From: Arthrobacter zhaoxinii
GTDB lineage: Bacteria; Actinomycetota; Actinomycetes; Actinomycetales; Micrococcaceae
Length of the DNA stretch: 64,000 nucleotides
Direction: 5' to 3'
Assembly: GCF_024385505.1 (NCBI RefSeq)
Contig: NZ_JANFLT010000003.1
Location: 1 to 64,000, forward strand
This document shows positions 44,917-55,600 of the stretch, one piece after another (positions within the stretch are counted from its first letter, which is position 1; each line of letters starts with the position of its first letter). The notes below the pieces were generated by a model. The model was given only the letters and a program-made list of their open reading frames with translations. It made no database searches and was not told the origin of the DNA. A program made the position numbers and the translations under genes.

Positions 44917-46824
44917 ATGGCGGTGTTGCAGGTTCTTCGGACGGGGCTCTGGCACTTGCGGTCGGGCGGCCCGCGGCAGGTACGGGAGTGGAACGGACGC
45001 CGCAGGGCAGAGCGGGGCTTTACCGACCCCATCGGCTCCCGCGGCGTCGAGGCAGGATGGATCGGTCGGGGCACCAAACGCCGGTTGGCGATTCCCGCGG
45101 CGTCCGTACCGTCCCGAGGACCCCGCCGTCCGGACCTAACGGTCGGCGTTGTTCTCGATGAATTTTCGGCTGTTGCTTTTGCCTATGAGTGGAATACCGT
45201 GCCGCTGGACCCTGTCGTATGGCGGCAGCAGATGCAGGAGCACGGGGTGGAGCTGGTCTTTGTCGAGTCGGCGTGGGCCGGCAACCAGAGGCGCTGGCGG
45301 GGAAAGCTCGCCGGCCCGGATGGCCCGGCGCCCCAGCTTGTCGAATTGCTGGCGTGGAGCAGGAGCCGCGGAATTCCCACCGTATTCTGGAACAAGGAAG
45401 ACCCGCCCCACTACGATGACTTCCTGCCCGCCGCGGGCCTGTTCGACCACGTTTTCACTTCAGACATCCGACGGGTCGAGCATTACCGGCGGGACCTCGG
45501 CCATGCGAACATTGCCGTTCTGCCGTTCGCGGCCCAGCCTGCGGTACATAATCCGGTACGGCCGGCGTATGGCCGGCATTCCCGTGATATCGCTTTTGCG
45601 GGGATGTACTTTGCCCACAAGTACCCGGAACGCCGCGAACAAATGGATCTGCTTCTGGGCGGGGCGATGGACGCCTCCGAGACGCTGCCCATCGGACTCG
45701 AAATCCTTTCCCGGAATCTCGGGGGCGAGCCCAATTATCAATTCCCTCCGCCGCTGGACTCCCGGGTAGTCGGTTCGTTGTCGTACCAGCAGATGCTGTC
45801 TGCCTACAAGGCCTACAAGGTGTTCCTCAACGTCAATTCGGTAGTGGACTCACCGAGCATGTGTGCCCGGCGTATCTTCGAAATCAACGCAGCCGGGACT
45901 CCGGTCATCACTACACCCAGCGAAGCCGTTGCCGGCTTCTTTGCTCCCGACGAAGTCCCGGTCGCCCATTCCCGCGAAGAAGCGGCGGCGCTGAGCCGGG
46001 GGCTCGCGCGGAACGCTGAATACAATGACCGCACCGTCCACCTTGCCCAGCGCCGCATCTGGTCAGACCATACTTATGCGCACCGTGCGGAAGCCGTTGT
46101 CGCGGCGGCCGTGCCGTTGCGCAGCCGGCCCGTGACGCGACCCACGGTTTCGGCACTGGTACCCACCATCCGACCCCACCAGGTGGAGAACGTGTTCCGG
46201 ACCATCGCCGGACAGCAGGACGTAGACGTGGAACTGGTGCTGCTCACCCATGGCTTCGCCCTGGACCGGGACATGGTGAATGAGCTCAGTTCCGCTCATG
46301 GGGTGGAAAACGTCCGTCTGCTCACAGCAGGCAGGGACGTGTCCCTCGGGGAGTGCCTGAACCTGTGTCTTCAGGCAGCTTCGGGGGACGTGGTGGCAAA
46401 GATGGACGACGACGACCATTACGGTGCGCACTATCTCAGCGACCAGCTCTACGCACTCGAATACTCAGGCGCCGATGTGGTGGGCAAGCAGGCGCACTAC
46501 GTGCACCTGCGCAGGAGCAATGCAGTCATTCTGAGGTTCGGGGACCGGGAACACCGATACACGGGCTTCGTGATGGGCCCCACGATCGTGACCCGGCGGA
46601 CGCTCGCGTTGGAACTGCCCTTTCCGCCGCTTGGACTGGGAGAAGACACCGGGTTCCTGAAGCAGGCCGTGGCCGCCGGGAAACGCATTTATTCTGCCGA
46701 CCGCTTCAATTATTTCCAGGTTCGGGAAGGCTCCGGACACACCTGGCAGGTTGACGACGCCACCTTACTGGCCTCCGGCGACCTTCGATTCTTCGGGGAA
46801 CCGCATGCGCACACAGACATTTAG
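44917..46824 (+). CDS. CgeB-like + GT2 bifunctional glycosyltransferase, copy 2
   Basis: The 635-residue protein is the full-length paralogue of that at 28489. The CgeB-like domain (about 70-400) has LVFVESAWAGNQRRW, PTVFWNKEDPPHYDDF and NVNSVVDSPSMCARR. The GT2 domain (about 410-632) has the metal motif KMDDDDHY. The start ATG directly follows the ATPase stop. Its 3' end overlaps the next gene by 20 bp. Both metal-binding and nucleotide-binding motifs are intact, in contrast to the shortened GT4 of this cassette. Confidence 0.87.
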   Translation: MAVLQVLRTGLWHLRSGGPRQVREWNGRRRAERGFTDPIGSRGVEAGWIGRGTKRRLAIPAASVPSRGPRRPDLTVGVVLDEFSAVAFAYEWNTVPLDPVVWRQQMQEHGVELVFVESAWAGNQRRWRGKLAGPDGPAPQLVELLAWSRSRGIPTVFWNKEDPPHYDDFLPAAGLFDHVFTSDIRRVEHYRRDLGHANIAVLPFAAQPAVHNPVRPAYGRHSRDIAFAGMYFAHKYPERREQMDLLLGGAMDASETLPIGLEILSRNLGGEPNYQFPPPLDSRVVGSLSYQQMLSAYKAYKVFLNVNSVVDSPSMCARRIFEINAAGTPVITTPSEAVAGFFAPDEVPVAHSREEAAALSRGLARNAEYNDRTVHLAQRRIWSDHTYAHRAEAVVAAAVPLRSRPVTRPTVSALVPTIRPHQVENVFRTIAGQQDVDVELVLLTHGFALDRDMVNELSSAHGVENVRLLTAGRDVSLGECLNLCLQAASGDVVAKMDDDDHYGAHYLSDQLYALEYSGADVVGKQAHYVHLRRSNAVILRFGDREHRYTGFVMGPTIVTRRTLALELPFPPLGLGEDTGFLKQAVAAGKRIYSADRFNYFQVREGSGHTWQVDDATLLASGDLRFFGEPHAHTDI

Positions 46825-49800
46825 CGCCGTCCGATCGGCCGCGTCGCAGCACAGGGCTGCAGCGATGCTCCACCCCGCGTTGCGGGCAAGGCTGCGCCGG
46901 ACGGCATCGAGGCAACCCGGGAACGCGGGTTCCGCCCTGCTCAGCGTCATCGTGCCCATGCACAACGTGGCACCGTATCTTGACCGGTGCCTAAGCAGCC
47001 TCGTCAGCCAGACGTACCGCCGGCTGGAAATCATCCTGGTCGACGACGGATCCACCGACCGGACGGGCGCCATCGCAGCCGGGTACGCGCGGTACGACCG
47101 CAGAATCAAGCTGGTGCGCCTGTCCCACGGAGGAAACGGAAAGGCCCGCAACATCGGCGTCGAGCGCGCTCGCGGACGGTTTTTAGCCTTCGCCGACGCC
47201 GACGACGTCGTCCCCTCTGACGCTTACAGCTTGATGATGGCGAGCCTTGCCCGCACCGGCTCAGATTTCTGCGTCGGCTCCTACGGGAGGATCCGCGGGA
47301 GCAAGCGGACACCTGTCCGTCTTGCTGACAGGATTCATGCCGTTCCCGATACGGGCGTCACCTTGGCGGAGCGTCCGGACGCCATCGACGACGTGTTCCT
47401 CTGGAACAAGGTGTTCCAGCGGAAGTTCTGGGACCGCGCAGTGGGCCGGATACCCGAGGGCATCCGCTACGAGGACCAGGAGAGCACAGCCCGGGCCTAC
47501 CTGAGATCCGGCTCCTTCGACATCCTGACCCCCGTTGTGTATTGGTGGCGGATCCGTGAAGACGGTACGTCGATTACCCAGGCGAAGCACTTGCTGGAGG
47601 ACCTGCAGGACCGGCTCACCGTTGCCCGTGATGTCACGGCTTTGATGACGGGCGAAGCGACGCAGGCGGTCCAGGCTCATTGGTACCGGCGCCTGCTGGG
47701 CACGGACCTCATCCCGTACATTGAACAGATTCCCGATGCCGGCGGCGAGTTCTGGCAGACACTCCGCGACGGGCTGCGGGACCTTTACGCGGGTGGACAG
47801 CCACATCTGGGCAGCATTGACCCGCAGTCCCGGATCTTGCTGTACCTCGTAGCCGAGGGACATCAGGAGGACGTCAGGCGGGCGGTGGTCGACCGGATCA
47901 ACAACGGAACCGCCAGCCCGCTGGCGTTCGACGGGGGCCGCATCCTCGCCCGTCCGCCGCTGGTGGACGTCCTGAAAACGACTGTGCCGCCTAGGGTGTT
48001 GGTGGTTGCCCCTGAGCAGCTGGAACTAGTGGCTGTGCTGGAACCGCCACTGCGGGGAGCCACCGGGCAAGCTGTGCTTCGGGGCCACGCCTACGTCCGC
48101 AACGTGGACCTGCGGAGCAACGAGGTGACCCTTACGGTGAAGGCGGCCGATGCTGCCGGACAGCGGGGGATCCGTGCCTTCCGCCGCTACTCGAATCCGG
48201 AGATCGATCTTGCCTCCGGTGACCGGAACTGCAGCTATGCCGACTCCGCGTTCGCCATGGAATTGGACCTGCCGCTGCCGAAGGAACTGAGCATCGCTGC
48301 TGAGGTGGCCGGACACCGTGTGGAGTGCATGCTCCGGGTTCCCTCCCCGGTGGATGGAGCCGGCCTTCCTCCCGCCGGACCGGCAGTCACGGCACTCTCC
48401 ACGCTCTCCGGCGACGACGGAGACGAGCTGCGGCTCGAGTTGGCGGGTGCTCCGCCTGCCGCGTCTTACGCCCTGGTGACCGCACGCTACCAACTTCCTG
48501 CGAAGGCACTGCGTCAGCCCGACGGGAAACTCCTGCTTCGGGTGCCGCTGGCCACGCAAAGATGGGGCGTGAACCTGCCTGCGCCGCCGTCGGGGTCCTA
48601 TACCCTGCGCATGCGCGGGGACGGCGGAGCCGCAGGACCGGGGGACCCCGCCGTCGCGGTGGATGAAGCCACGGCGGGAGATTTCCGTTCCATCCGGCTC
48701 GCCGATGCCCGTGTGCGCGGCCTGCGGACCGACGCCGGTTTCATGGCTGTGAGCATTTCCGCTCCGCTGGCCGACGATGAGACCGGGACCTTCCATCAGT
48801 ACCGCTTACGGCGGGCGGTATTCGGCGGGGACACCGCGGCTACCCCCTGCCCGGGAATCTTCTTTGAGAGCTTCGGCGGTACCAGCTGTTCGGACAATCC
48901 CCGCGCGATCTCCGATTACCTTGCCGCCACCGGCTTTGACGAGCCGCTCTACTGGTCCGTGGCCGACCGATCTGTTCCCGTGCCCGAGTATGCGGTCGCG
49001 CTGCTGCAGGGATCCGCCGAGTGGTACGAGAAGCTGGCAACCACCCGGCGGCTGGTGAACAACAACAACTTTCCCTGGTACTTCCGCAAGTCCCCGGGAC
49101 AGTTCTACCTGCAGACCTGGCACGGAACCCCGATGAAGAAGCTCGGGCTGGATGTACCGCAAAACCTGCTGGCGCTCTCCTACCGGGACCTGATGCAGCG
49201 GGAAGCCCGATGGTGGGATCTGCTGCTGGCACAGAATACCTTCGCCGCAGCAACGCTTCCACGGGCACTCGGGTACACGGGCGAAGTACTGACTGCCGGA
49301 TACCCCCGCGGCGACGCCCTCCTGCGCTTGGATACCCGGGAACGGGTTCGCCGCCGACTGGGGATTTCACCCGGACAAACGGTCCTACTGTATGTGCCGA
49401 CCTGGCGGGATGGCGTACGGGACGGTGCAGGCCGTTCGGATTGGATCGGATTTCTGGACGTATCGGAAGCCAGCCGGCTGCTTGGGGCGAAATACACCTT
49501 TCTGATCCGGGGCCACCATAACGTTGCGGCCCAGCGGAACATCGAGGAGCATCCCCGCACAATCGATGTCACCGACTATCCCGACATCACTGACCTGTAC
49601 CTGGCGTCAGACGCACTGGTCACCGACTATTCCTCTGCGATCTTCGATTACGCCGAGCTGGGCCGGCCGATTTTCCTCCTGGCACCGGACCTGGAGCAGT
49701 TCCGGCAGTCGCGCGGACTGTATCTGAATCCGATGACGGATTTGCCCGGCATTCCGCTGGTTTCAACCTCAACCGAACTGGCGGCTGCAGCGGCGGAGGG

Positions 49801-49951
49801 TTTCGGATCAGGGCACGTCGGACCTTCAATGCCTGCACGCCTGATTCCCGATACACACGGAGACAGCTCTGCAGCAGTAGCCGCTGCGCTGCTGGCCCGC
49901 AGCCGGCCCGCACCCGATCGAACCGAACTGACTGGAGACCTACGTGGCTAG
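46805..49951 (+). CDS. GT2 + CDP-glycerol glycerophosphotransferase-like fusion (TagF-like)
   Basis: The 1,048-residue protein has a GT2 domain (about 45-280) with LSVIVPMHNVAPYL, ILVDDGSTDRT and FADADDVVPS, a beta-rich middle (about 400-640), and a TagF-type polyol-phosphate transferase domain (about 678-1020) with NNNNFPWYFRK, QTWHGTPMKKLG, LYVPTWRDG, RGHHNV and TDYSSAIFDYAELG. The two catalytic histidines of TagF (in WHGTP and RGHHN) are present. It probably builds a polymer with alternating sugar and polyol-phosphate. I chose ATG 46805 with GGGGAA upstream; it overlaps the preceding gene by 20 bp and the next by eight. Confidence 0.9.
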   Translation: MRTQTFSAVRSAASQHRAAAMLHPALRARLRRTASRQPGNAGSALLSVIVPMHNVAPYLDRCLSSLVSQTYRRLEIILVDDGSTDRTGAIAAGYARYDRRIKLVRLSHGGNGKARNIGVERARGRFLAFADADDVVPSDAYSLMMASLARTGSDFCVGSYGRIRGSKRTPVRLADRIHAVPDTGVTLAERPDAIDDVFLWNKVFQRKFWDRAVGRIPEGIRYEDQESTARAYLRSGSFDILTPVVYWWRIREDGTSITQAKHLLEDLQDRLTVARDVTALMTGEATQAVQAHWYRRLLGTDLIPYIEQIPDAGGEFWQTLRDGLRDLYAGGQPHLGSIDPQSRILLYLVAEGHQEDVRRAVVDRINNGTASPLAFDGGRILARPPLVDVLKTTVPPRVLVVAPEQLELVAVLEPPLRGATGQAVLRGHAYVRNVDLRSNEVTLTVKAADAAGQRGIRAFRRYSNPEIDLASGDRNCSYADSAFAMELDLPLPKELSIAAEVAGHRVECMLRVPSPVDGAGLPPAGPAVTALSTLSGDDGDELRLELAGAPPAASYALVTARYQLPAKALRQPDGKLLLRVPLATQRWGVNLPAPPSGSYTLRMRGDGGAAGPGDPAVAVDEATAGDFRSIRLADARVRGLRTDAGFMAVSISAPLADDETGTFHQYRLRRAVFGGDTAATPCPGIFFESFGGTSCSDNPRAISDYLAATGFDEPLYWSVADRSVPVPEYAVALLQGSAEWYEKLATTRRLVNNNNFPWYFRKSPGQFYLQTWHGTPMKKLGLDVPQNLLALSYRDLMQREARWWDLLLAQNTFAAATLPRALGYTGEVLTAGYPRGDALLRLDTRERVRRRLGISPGQTVLLYVPTWRDGVRDGAGRSDWIGFLDVSEASRLLGAKYTFLIRGHHNVAAQRNIEEHPRTIDVTDYPDITDLYLASDALVTDYSSAIFDYAELGRPIFLLAPDLEQFRQSRGLYLNPMTDLPGIPLVSTSTELAAAAAEGFGSGHVGPSMPARLIPDTHGDSSAAVAAALLARSRPAPDRTELTGDLRG

Positions 49952-52676
49952 AGGACAATTTTCCCTGGTGGTGGCGCTGTACAACGTTGCCGAATATGTC
50001 CCCGCCTTTCTGGAGTCCCTACGCACACAGACATACCCTGTGCAGGACCTGGATATTGTGGTGGTCGACGACGGCTCAACGGACACGTCGGCCGCACTGG
50101 TGGAACGCTGGGGCCGCGAGCATCACCCCGGCCTTCGGCTGGTTCGCCAGGAAAACGCAGGTCCCGGCGCCGCCCGAAATGCAGGGCTTCGGCTGGCTAG
50201 AAATACGTGGGTGACCTTCTGCGATCCTGACGATGTCTTTCACCCCGGTTACTTTCAGGAGGTGGCTAAGTTCCTGCAGGGTGACGCAAACGGTTCCGCG
50301 CAGTTGCTGGCGACCAGACTGGTGCAGTTCGCGGACGGCACCGCAAAGATGAACCATAATCATCCGCTGGGGAAGAAGTTCAGGTTCGGAAATACCTTGG
50401 TCAGTCTGAACAACAATCCGGAGTTCATCCAGCTGCACGGCCCTACCGCCTTCCTGCGCCGGGAAATCCTCGCCCAGCACGGCCTGACCTTCGACGAACG
50501 TATCCGCCCCAAGTTCGAGGACTCCCACCTGATCGGCCGGTACCTTTCAGCCGTCGAGGAGCCCGTCCTGGGCATAGTGGCCAGTGCCCGCTACTTATAC
50601 CGTCGAAACAGACAGCACGGAGCATCGCTGGTGGCCGCAGCATGGGCTGACCCTCGTGCCTACGACGACCTTCCGCGCTATGGCTACCTTGGAATGCTCC
50701 AAGCAGTCCAGAGGCAGCTGGGCCGGATCCCGCACTGGGCCCAGTACATGGTGCTCTATGACCTGATCTGGTTCTACATCGATGACAAGCGGATGCACAG
50801 CGTCACGGCAGGAGCTACGAGCCTGCAACAGGAACGCATGCACGGACTCCTTGAGGAGATCGTAGAGCTCATTGATGTTGAGGTCATTGATGAGTTCAGT
50901 GTCGTGAGCCAGGGCTGGATCTTCCACAACATCCTGCGCCGGCACTATAAACAGCTGATGGACGATCCGTCCGTCGTCCAGGAAGGAAAGCACGACGAAC
51001 AACGCGGAACTGTCCGGTACTCCTATCTGTTCCAGGGCGATCACCCGGAAGAAAAAACCTACCTCGACGGCGCCCCTATTGTTCCCAATGCGGCCAAGGT
51101 GCGGGACCACCGGGTCCTAGGTAAAACGCTCATCAAGGAGCGGGTGCTCATCCTGCCGGAAGGAGCCGGTCTGGAGATCCAGCTGGACGGCGTTCCGGCA
51201 GTGATTACCACTAACCGAGGGGTCCCGTTTCAACCCGGACGTCTTCCGGACCAGCTTCCCGGGTTTCACCTGGTGCCGCCCGCGGTTCCCGCAGGGCCCG
51301 GGCACCACACGGCGAGCTATATCCGGCCACTTGGCCGCAATGCCGGGAGGTTCCGGCAAAACCGCATCCTGCATCGTTCGCTCACAGGAACGGGTGGCCT
51401 AGCGGAGGCGCGTGACAGCGGGACCCGGTATGTGCAGCGGATTATTTCCCGTGGAAAGGCTCTCCGCCAGAAAACTGCGGATCGCCGCCTTGTCGCTCGG
51501 GCCGCGCAGGAGCCCGCCGTGTCGCGGTATAAAGACGCCTGGCTGCTGATGGACCGGATTGGACGGGCCGATGACAACGCAGAGCACCTGTACCGGTACC
51601 TGCTGCGTGAGCGCCCGGAGATCAATGCCTGGTTTCTGCTGGAGCGGACCAGCCGGGACTGGGACCGACTAGCCGCCGAGGGCTTCAAACTCGTAGCGTA
51701 CGGCTCGGACGAATCGGTGCTGCTCTACCTCAACGCAGCGTTCAAAATTTCTTCCCACCTCAACGCCAACATTGAGTTTCCGGTCAGCAAGCGCCGCTTC
51801 GGTACCGGCCGGGCGCGCTTTGTGTTCCTGCAGCATGGAGTCATCAAGGACGACATGTCCCTCTGGCTCAACACGAAGGAAACCGCCCTGATGATCACGG
51901 CGACTTATGCCGAGCATGAATCCATCGCCGGTGACGGCCCGTACGACCTAACCCGGCAGGAAGTGAAGCTTGTGGGCTTCCCCCGGCATGATGCCTTGTT
52001 AAAGACGGCTGAACTGAATCCAGTGCATCTGCGGCGCCAGATCCTGATGGCCCCGACCTGGCGGGAGTACCTCCGGAATGAGCTGGAGACAGCGGGTTCC
52101 CCTATGGAAAGAGCCGAGCTGTTTGAACACAGTGACTTCGGCCGAAACTGGCTGCAGTTGCTGCGGTCACAGGCCTTAGGTGAGTTCTGTCAGCGCAATG
52201 GCTACGAGGTGGTGTTCCTGCCCCACCCTGAGCTGGAGTCCATGGTTCCGCTTCTGAAGCTTCCCGCCTATGTGCGGGCGGCCGCTTATTCGGAGATCAG
52301 CGTCCAGGCCCAGTTGGTGCAGGCCCGCATGATGGTGACTGACCATTCTTCCCTTGCGTTCGATGCGGCCTACGCCGGGGCGAAGATCATTTATTTCCAC
52401 TTCGATGGTGATGAGATTTTCGGCGGCGGACACGTCTACCGGAAGGGCTACTTTGACTACCGCCGCGACGGTCTGGGGCCGATAGCCGAGGCGCCTGACC
52501 AAGTAGTACGCGAACTCGCAGCCAGGGATGGCAGGTCGGGACCGACACTCTACGATGAGCGGGTTCGCTCCACCTTCCCCTATTGGGATTCGCAGTCCAG
52601 CGTCAGGACTACATCCGCCATAGAGGATCTGAACGGCAACAGGCCGGCCGGGGCCGAGGGAAGAGGACATCCGTGA
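49944..52676 (+). CDS. GT2 + divergent TagF-like fusion protein
   Basis: The 910-residue protein has an N-terminal GT2 domain (about 5-235) with VVALYNVAEYV, IVVVDDGSTDTS and FCDPDDVFHPG, then a helical and beta-rich linker, and a divergent CDP-glycerol-transferase-like domain (about 515-890). In place of WHGTP it has FLQHGVIKDD, and the later conserved segment reads FLPHPELE and TDHSSLAFDAAYAG. The histidines are kept but their surroundings differ, suggesting another polyol or another acceptor. GTG 49944 follows GGAGA and overlaps the previous stop. The end overlaps the next start (GTGA). Confidence 0.86.
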   Translation: MARGQFSLVVALYNVAEYVPAFLESLRTQTYPVQDLDIVVVDDGSTDTSAALVERWGREHHPGLRLVRQENAGPGAARNAGLRLARNTWVTFCDPDDVFHPGYFQEVAKFLQGDANGSAQLLATRLVQFADGTAKMNHNHPLGKKFRFGNTLVSLNNNPEFIQLHGPTAFLRREILAQHGLTFDERIRPKFEDSHLIGRYLSAVEEPVLGIVASARYLYRRNRQHGASLVAAAWADPRAYDDLPRYGYLGMLQAVQRQLGRIPHWAQYMVLYDLIWFYIDDKRMHSVTAGATSLQQERMHGLLEEIVELIDVEVIDEFSVVSQGWIFHNILRRHYKQLMDDPSVVQEGKHDEQRGTVRYSYLFQGDHPEEKTYLDGAPIVPNAAKVRDHRVLGKTLIKERVLILPEGAGLEIQLDGVPAVITTNRGVPFQPGRLPDQLPGFHLVPPAVPAGPGHHTASYIRPLGRNAGRFRQNRILHRSLTGTGGLAEARDSGTRYVQRIISRGKALRQKTADRRLVARAAQEPAVSRYKDAWLLMDRIGRADDNAEHLYRYLLRERPEINAWFLLERTSRDWDRLAAEGFKLVAYGSDESVLLYLNAAFKISSHLNANIEFPVSKRRFGTGRARFVFLQHGVIKDDMSLWLNTKETALMITATYAEHESIAGDGPYDLTRQEVKLVGFPRHDALLKTAELNPVHLRRQILMAPTWREYLRNELETAGSPMERAELFEHSDFGRNWLQLLRSQALGEFCQRNGYEVVFLPHPELESMVPLLKLPAYVRAAAYSEISVQAQLVQARMMVTDHSSLAFDAAYAGAKIIYFHFDGDEIFGGGHVYRKGYFDYRRDGLGPIAEAPDQVVRELAARDGRSGPTLYDERVRSTFPYWDSQSSVRTTSAIEDLNGNRPAGAEGRGHP

Positions 52677-55600
52677 CGACGCCGGCGCGCGCCGTGCTGG
52701 CCGGGATACGGCGGCGGGCGCGGGCCTTGGTATCCTCCGGGCGCGGGGCAAAAACCGGACCCGGATCCGGGCTGCTCAGCGTGGTGCTGCTCTCCGGTAA
52801 TCAGACGGACGCCTCCACAGCCACGCTGGCTGCAGTGTTAGCTCAGCCCTACAGGCAGATTGAAGTGCTGGCCCTGGCATCCGAGAGCTGTGGCGCCGAG
52901 GCCCTCGAGAGCGCCTCCGGGAACGACCCTCGGCTGAAGATGCTGCGCTCGGAGGGGGAGGGGGATCTACGAACATGCATAAGAGCAGCGGCTGGTGACG
53001 GCATTGTCTTCATGGAACCCGGCGCCCGGCCCGCCCCGGCGCTGTACGAGGATATGCTTGCGGCGCTCGTGGCATCGAGGTCCGACTTTGTTTCGGCGGC
53101 TCCTCAGCACACCACCGGTCCCGGGCGGTCAGCCTCACTCGTGCAGGCCCGAGGCGGCAAGGGCCTGACTCTGTCCATGGTTCCCGCAGCGCTCGCCGAC
53201 ACCGAACTGTGGAACAAAATTTACCGTTCGGCCTTTCTGGAACGGGTTACCGGTGACCTCCCGGCAGATGCCGCTGCCCGGGATATTGCCCTGAGGGGAT
53301 ACCTACGGTCGGAGTCTTTTGACTATCTCGGGATACCAGCTGGAAAAGGACCGAAGGCGCCCGTCGCGACACCTGCCCAATTGCGCGACGACCTGTCCGA
53401 ATGCCGCCGGCTGGCCCCCCTGCTGGACGCCGAAGGAACAGTTGAGTCACGCGCTTACTGGTATGCGGAGGGTCTCGGTACGCGGTGGCGGAGCCACCTG
53501 CGCGAGGTTCCACGCTCCGGAACGGGCTACTGGGAGCTGGTTCAGGAGACCGCGGCATACCTTGCCGGAACCTCCGGGGCGCTTGAGCAGTTCCAGCTGC
53601 ACGACCGCGTGCTCGCCGGACTTGCCGCTGCCGGCGACCGAGCCGGCGTTGACACGGTTCTCGCAGAATTGCAGGACCATGGCATCGGCTACGCTGTCCA
53701 TGCCCACGGCGGCGGCTATCACGCCTTGCCGACATATTGGCCCCTGTTGACGGAACCACCGGATCCCGCGGTTCTTCGTCTGGGGCCGGCGGATCTTCGG
53801 CTGCGTTCCCGGTTCAGCGGGTTCCGATGGGACGGCGGGGTGCTGGAACTCAGCGGATCAGCTTATGTCGAGGGGCTGGACACCAGGGATCATCCATCGG
53901 CTCTTGGCGCCGAACTGGTCGACGGCACCACCGGCCAGTGTTACCCGCTTCCCCTGCAGCAGATAGCGGACGCCCGCATCGATGAAAAGTCGGGGGACCG
54001 GTTCAACACCTATGCGGCGGCCGGATTCCTGGTACGCGTGGATACGGGACGGCTCCTTTCCGAACGCAGCAGCTTCCGCGGACGGAAGTGGCACGTGAAG
54101 ATCTCGGCGGACTTTGGCGGACTGCAAATCGAGGACCGGATACAGGCACGGGAACCGGATTTGGTACCGCGGCGGCTTCCCCTCGGGCCGGTAGCGGGAG
54201 TTCAGCGAATCGTCGGCCTTCTTGACGCGGTGCACGGACTGCGGCTGATACCGGTGACCTATAGGTTTCTTGTTCACCAGGCACGGCTGCAAAAGTCGGA
54301 ACTGTCGGTTCGTTTCCGCGACGCCGTTCCGGAAAGACTGATTATGCAGCTGCCGGAGGGCCGGGAACTTGAGGGACAGCACCTACCGGGCGACGGCGGG
54401 ACTTTCGTTTTCGATCTGACTCGAGTGTCACCGGAAGATGCCGGGGGACACGATGCCGTATTCCATCTCCGAGGCGGGACCCATAGCGGCCGGCTCGAAT
54501 ACGTGGGGTGGGCAGGGTCCGACGACGAACTACCCCCCGGGACAACGGCGAACAGCCTGATGCTCCGTTGCACGGGATTCGGATTCCTCACCGTTGTCCG
54601 GCCGGCAGCATGTGCAACCGTGACCGCTTGGGAGCTTTCCCCTGACGGTGAGCGCCTGAGTGTTACCGGGCACTGGCATGGTGCCGCTGAGGAGGACGCC
54701 AGATGGTTGGTCCTGGCCGGGGACCACGACACGATCCTGCCTGACGCGGTTCAGCGGAGGCGGAACCAATGCTTCCGGGTGGAATTCGCCCTGCGGAGGG
54801 ACATCTGGGGAACCGGTCCGGTCTGGCCGGAGAGCGGGAACTATCGCCTGGTGTACCGGCCGGACGACGGCGGACCCCAGCAGCCGGTCGCCGTCGCCGC
54901 GGCTTTGGCTGCCGAACTCCCACAGGAAGCGCTACGGACACGCGTGCGCGTGACCGTTCCGGCGGCAGGACAGGGAGAGCAGTTTCGCTTACGGGTCCAG
55001 GCGCCGTTGCCGCTCCAGGAACGCGGACCGTACAACCAACAGCGAATGATTGACGCCTACGCCAGCGCGTCCGAGCCTTTGATTGAAGCTGTCTTCTTTG
55101 AAAGCTTTGCCGGAAAATCCGCGACCGATAGCGTCCGCGCCGTGGACGAGGAGATCTCAACCAGATACCCCGGACTTCGGCGGTACTGGTCCATCACAGA
55201 CTCTTCAGTAGCCGTCCCCGCAGGCAGCACGCCGCTGATCCGGTTTTCCAGCGAGTGGTTCCGGATATTGGCAACGGCAAAATACTTGATCAACAACAAC
55301 ACCTTCCCGGTCTTTTTCCGGAAACGTGCCGGGCAGATCTATGTCCAGACGTGGCATGGAACCCCGCTTAAGCGGATTGGGTTTGACACGCCGACTGCAA
55401 GGGTGACGCCGTCATACCGCCGCACGCTGGAACGCGAACCGCAGAGCTGGGATCTATTGCTGGCTCAGAGCCCTTATGCCGCCCGGACTCTGGCGTCAGC
55501 GTTCCGCTACAGCGGGACCACCGCAACGCTGGGGTACCCACGGAACGATTCGCTGCTGCGCGGCGACGCTGCGGCCCGGCGGACGCGTACCCGTAACAGC

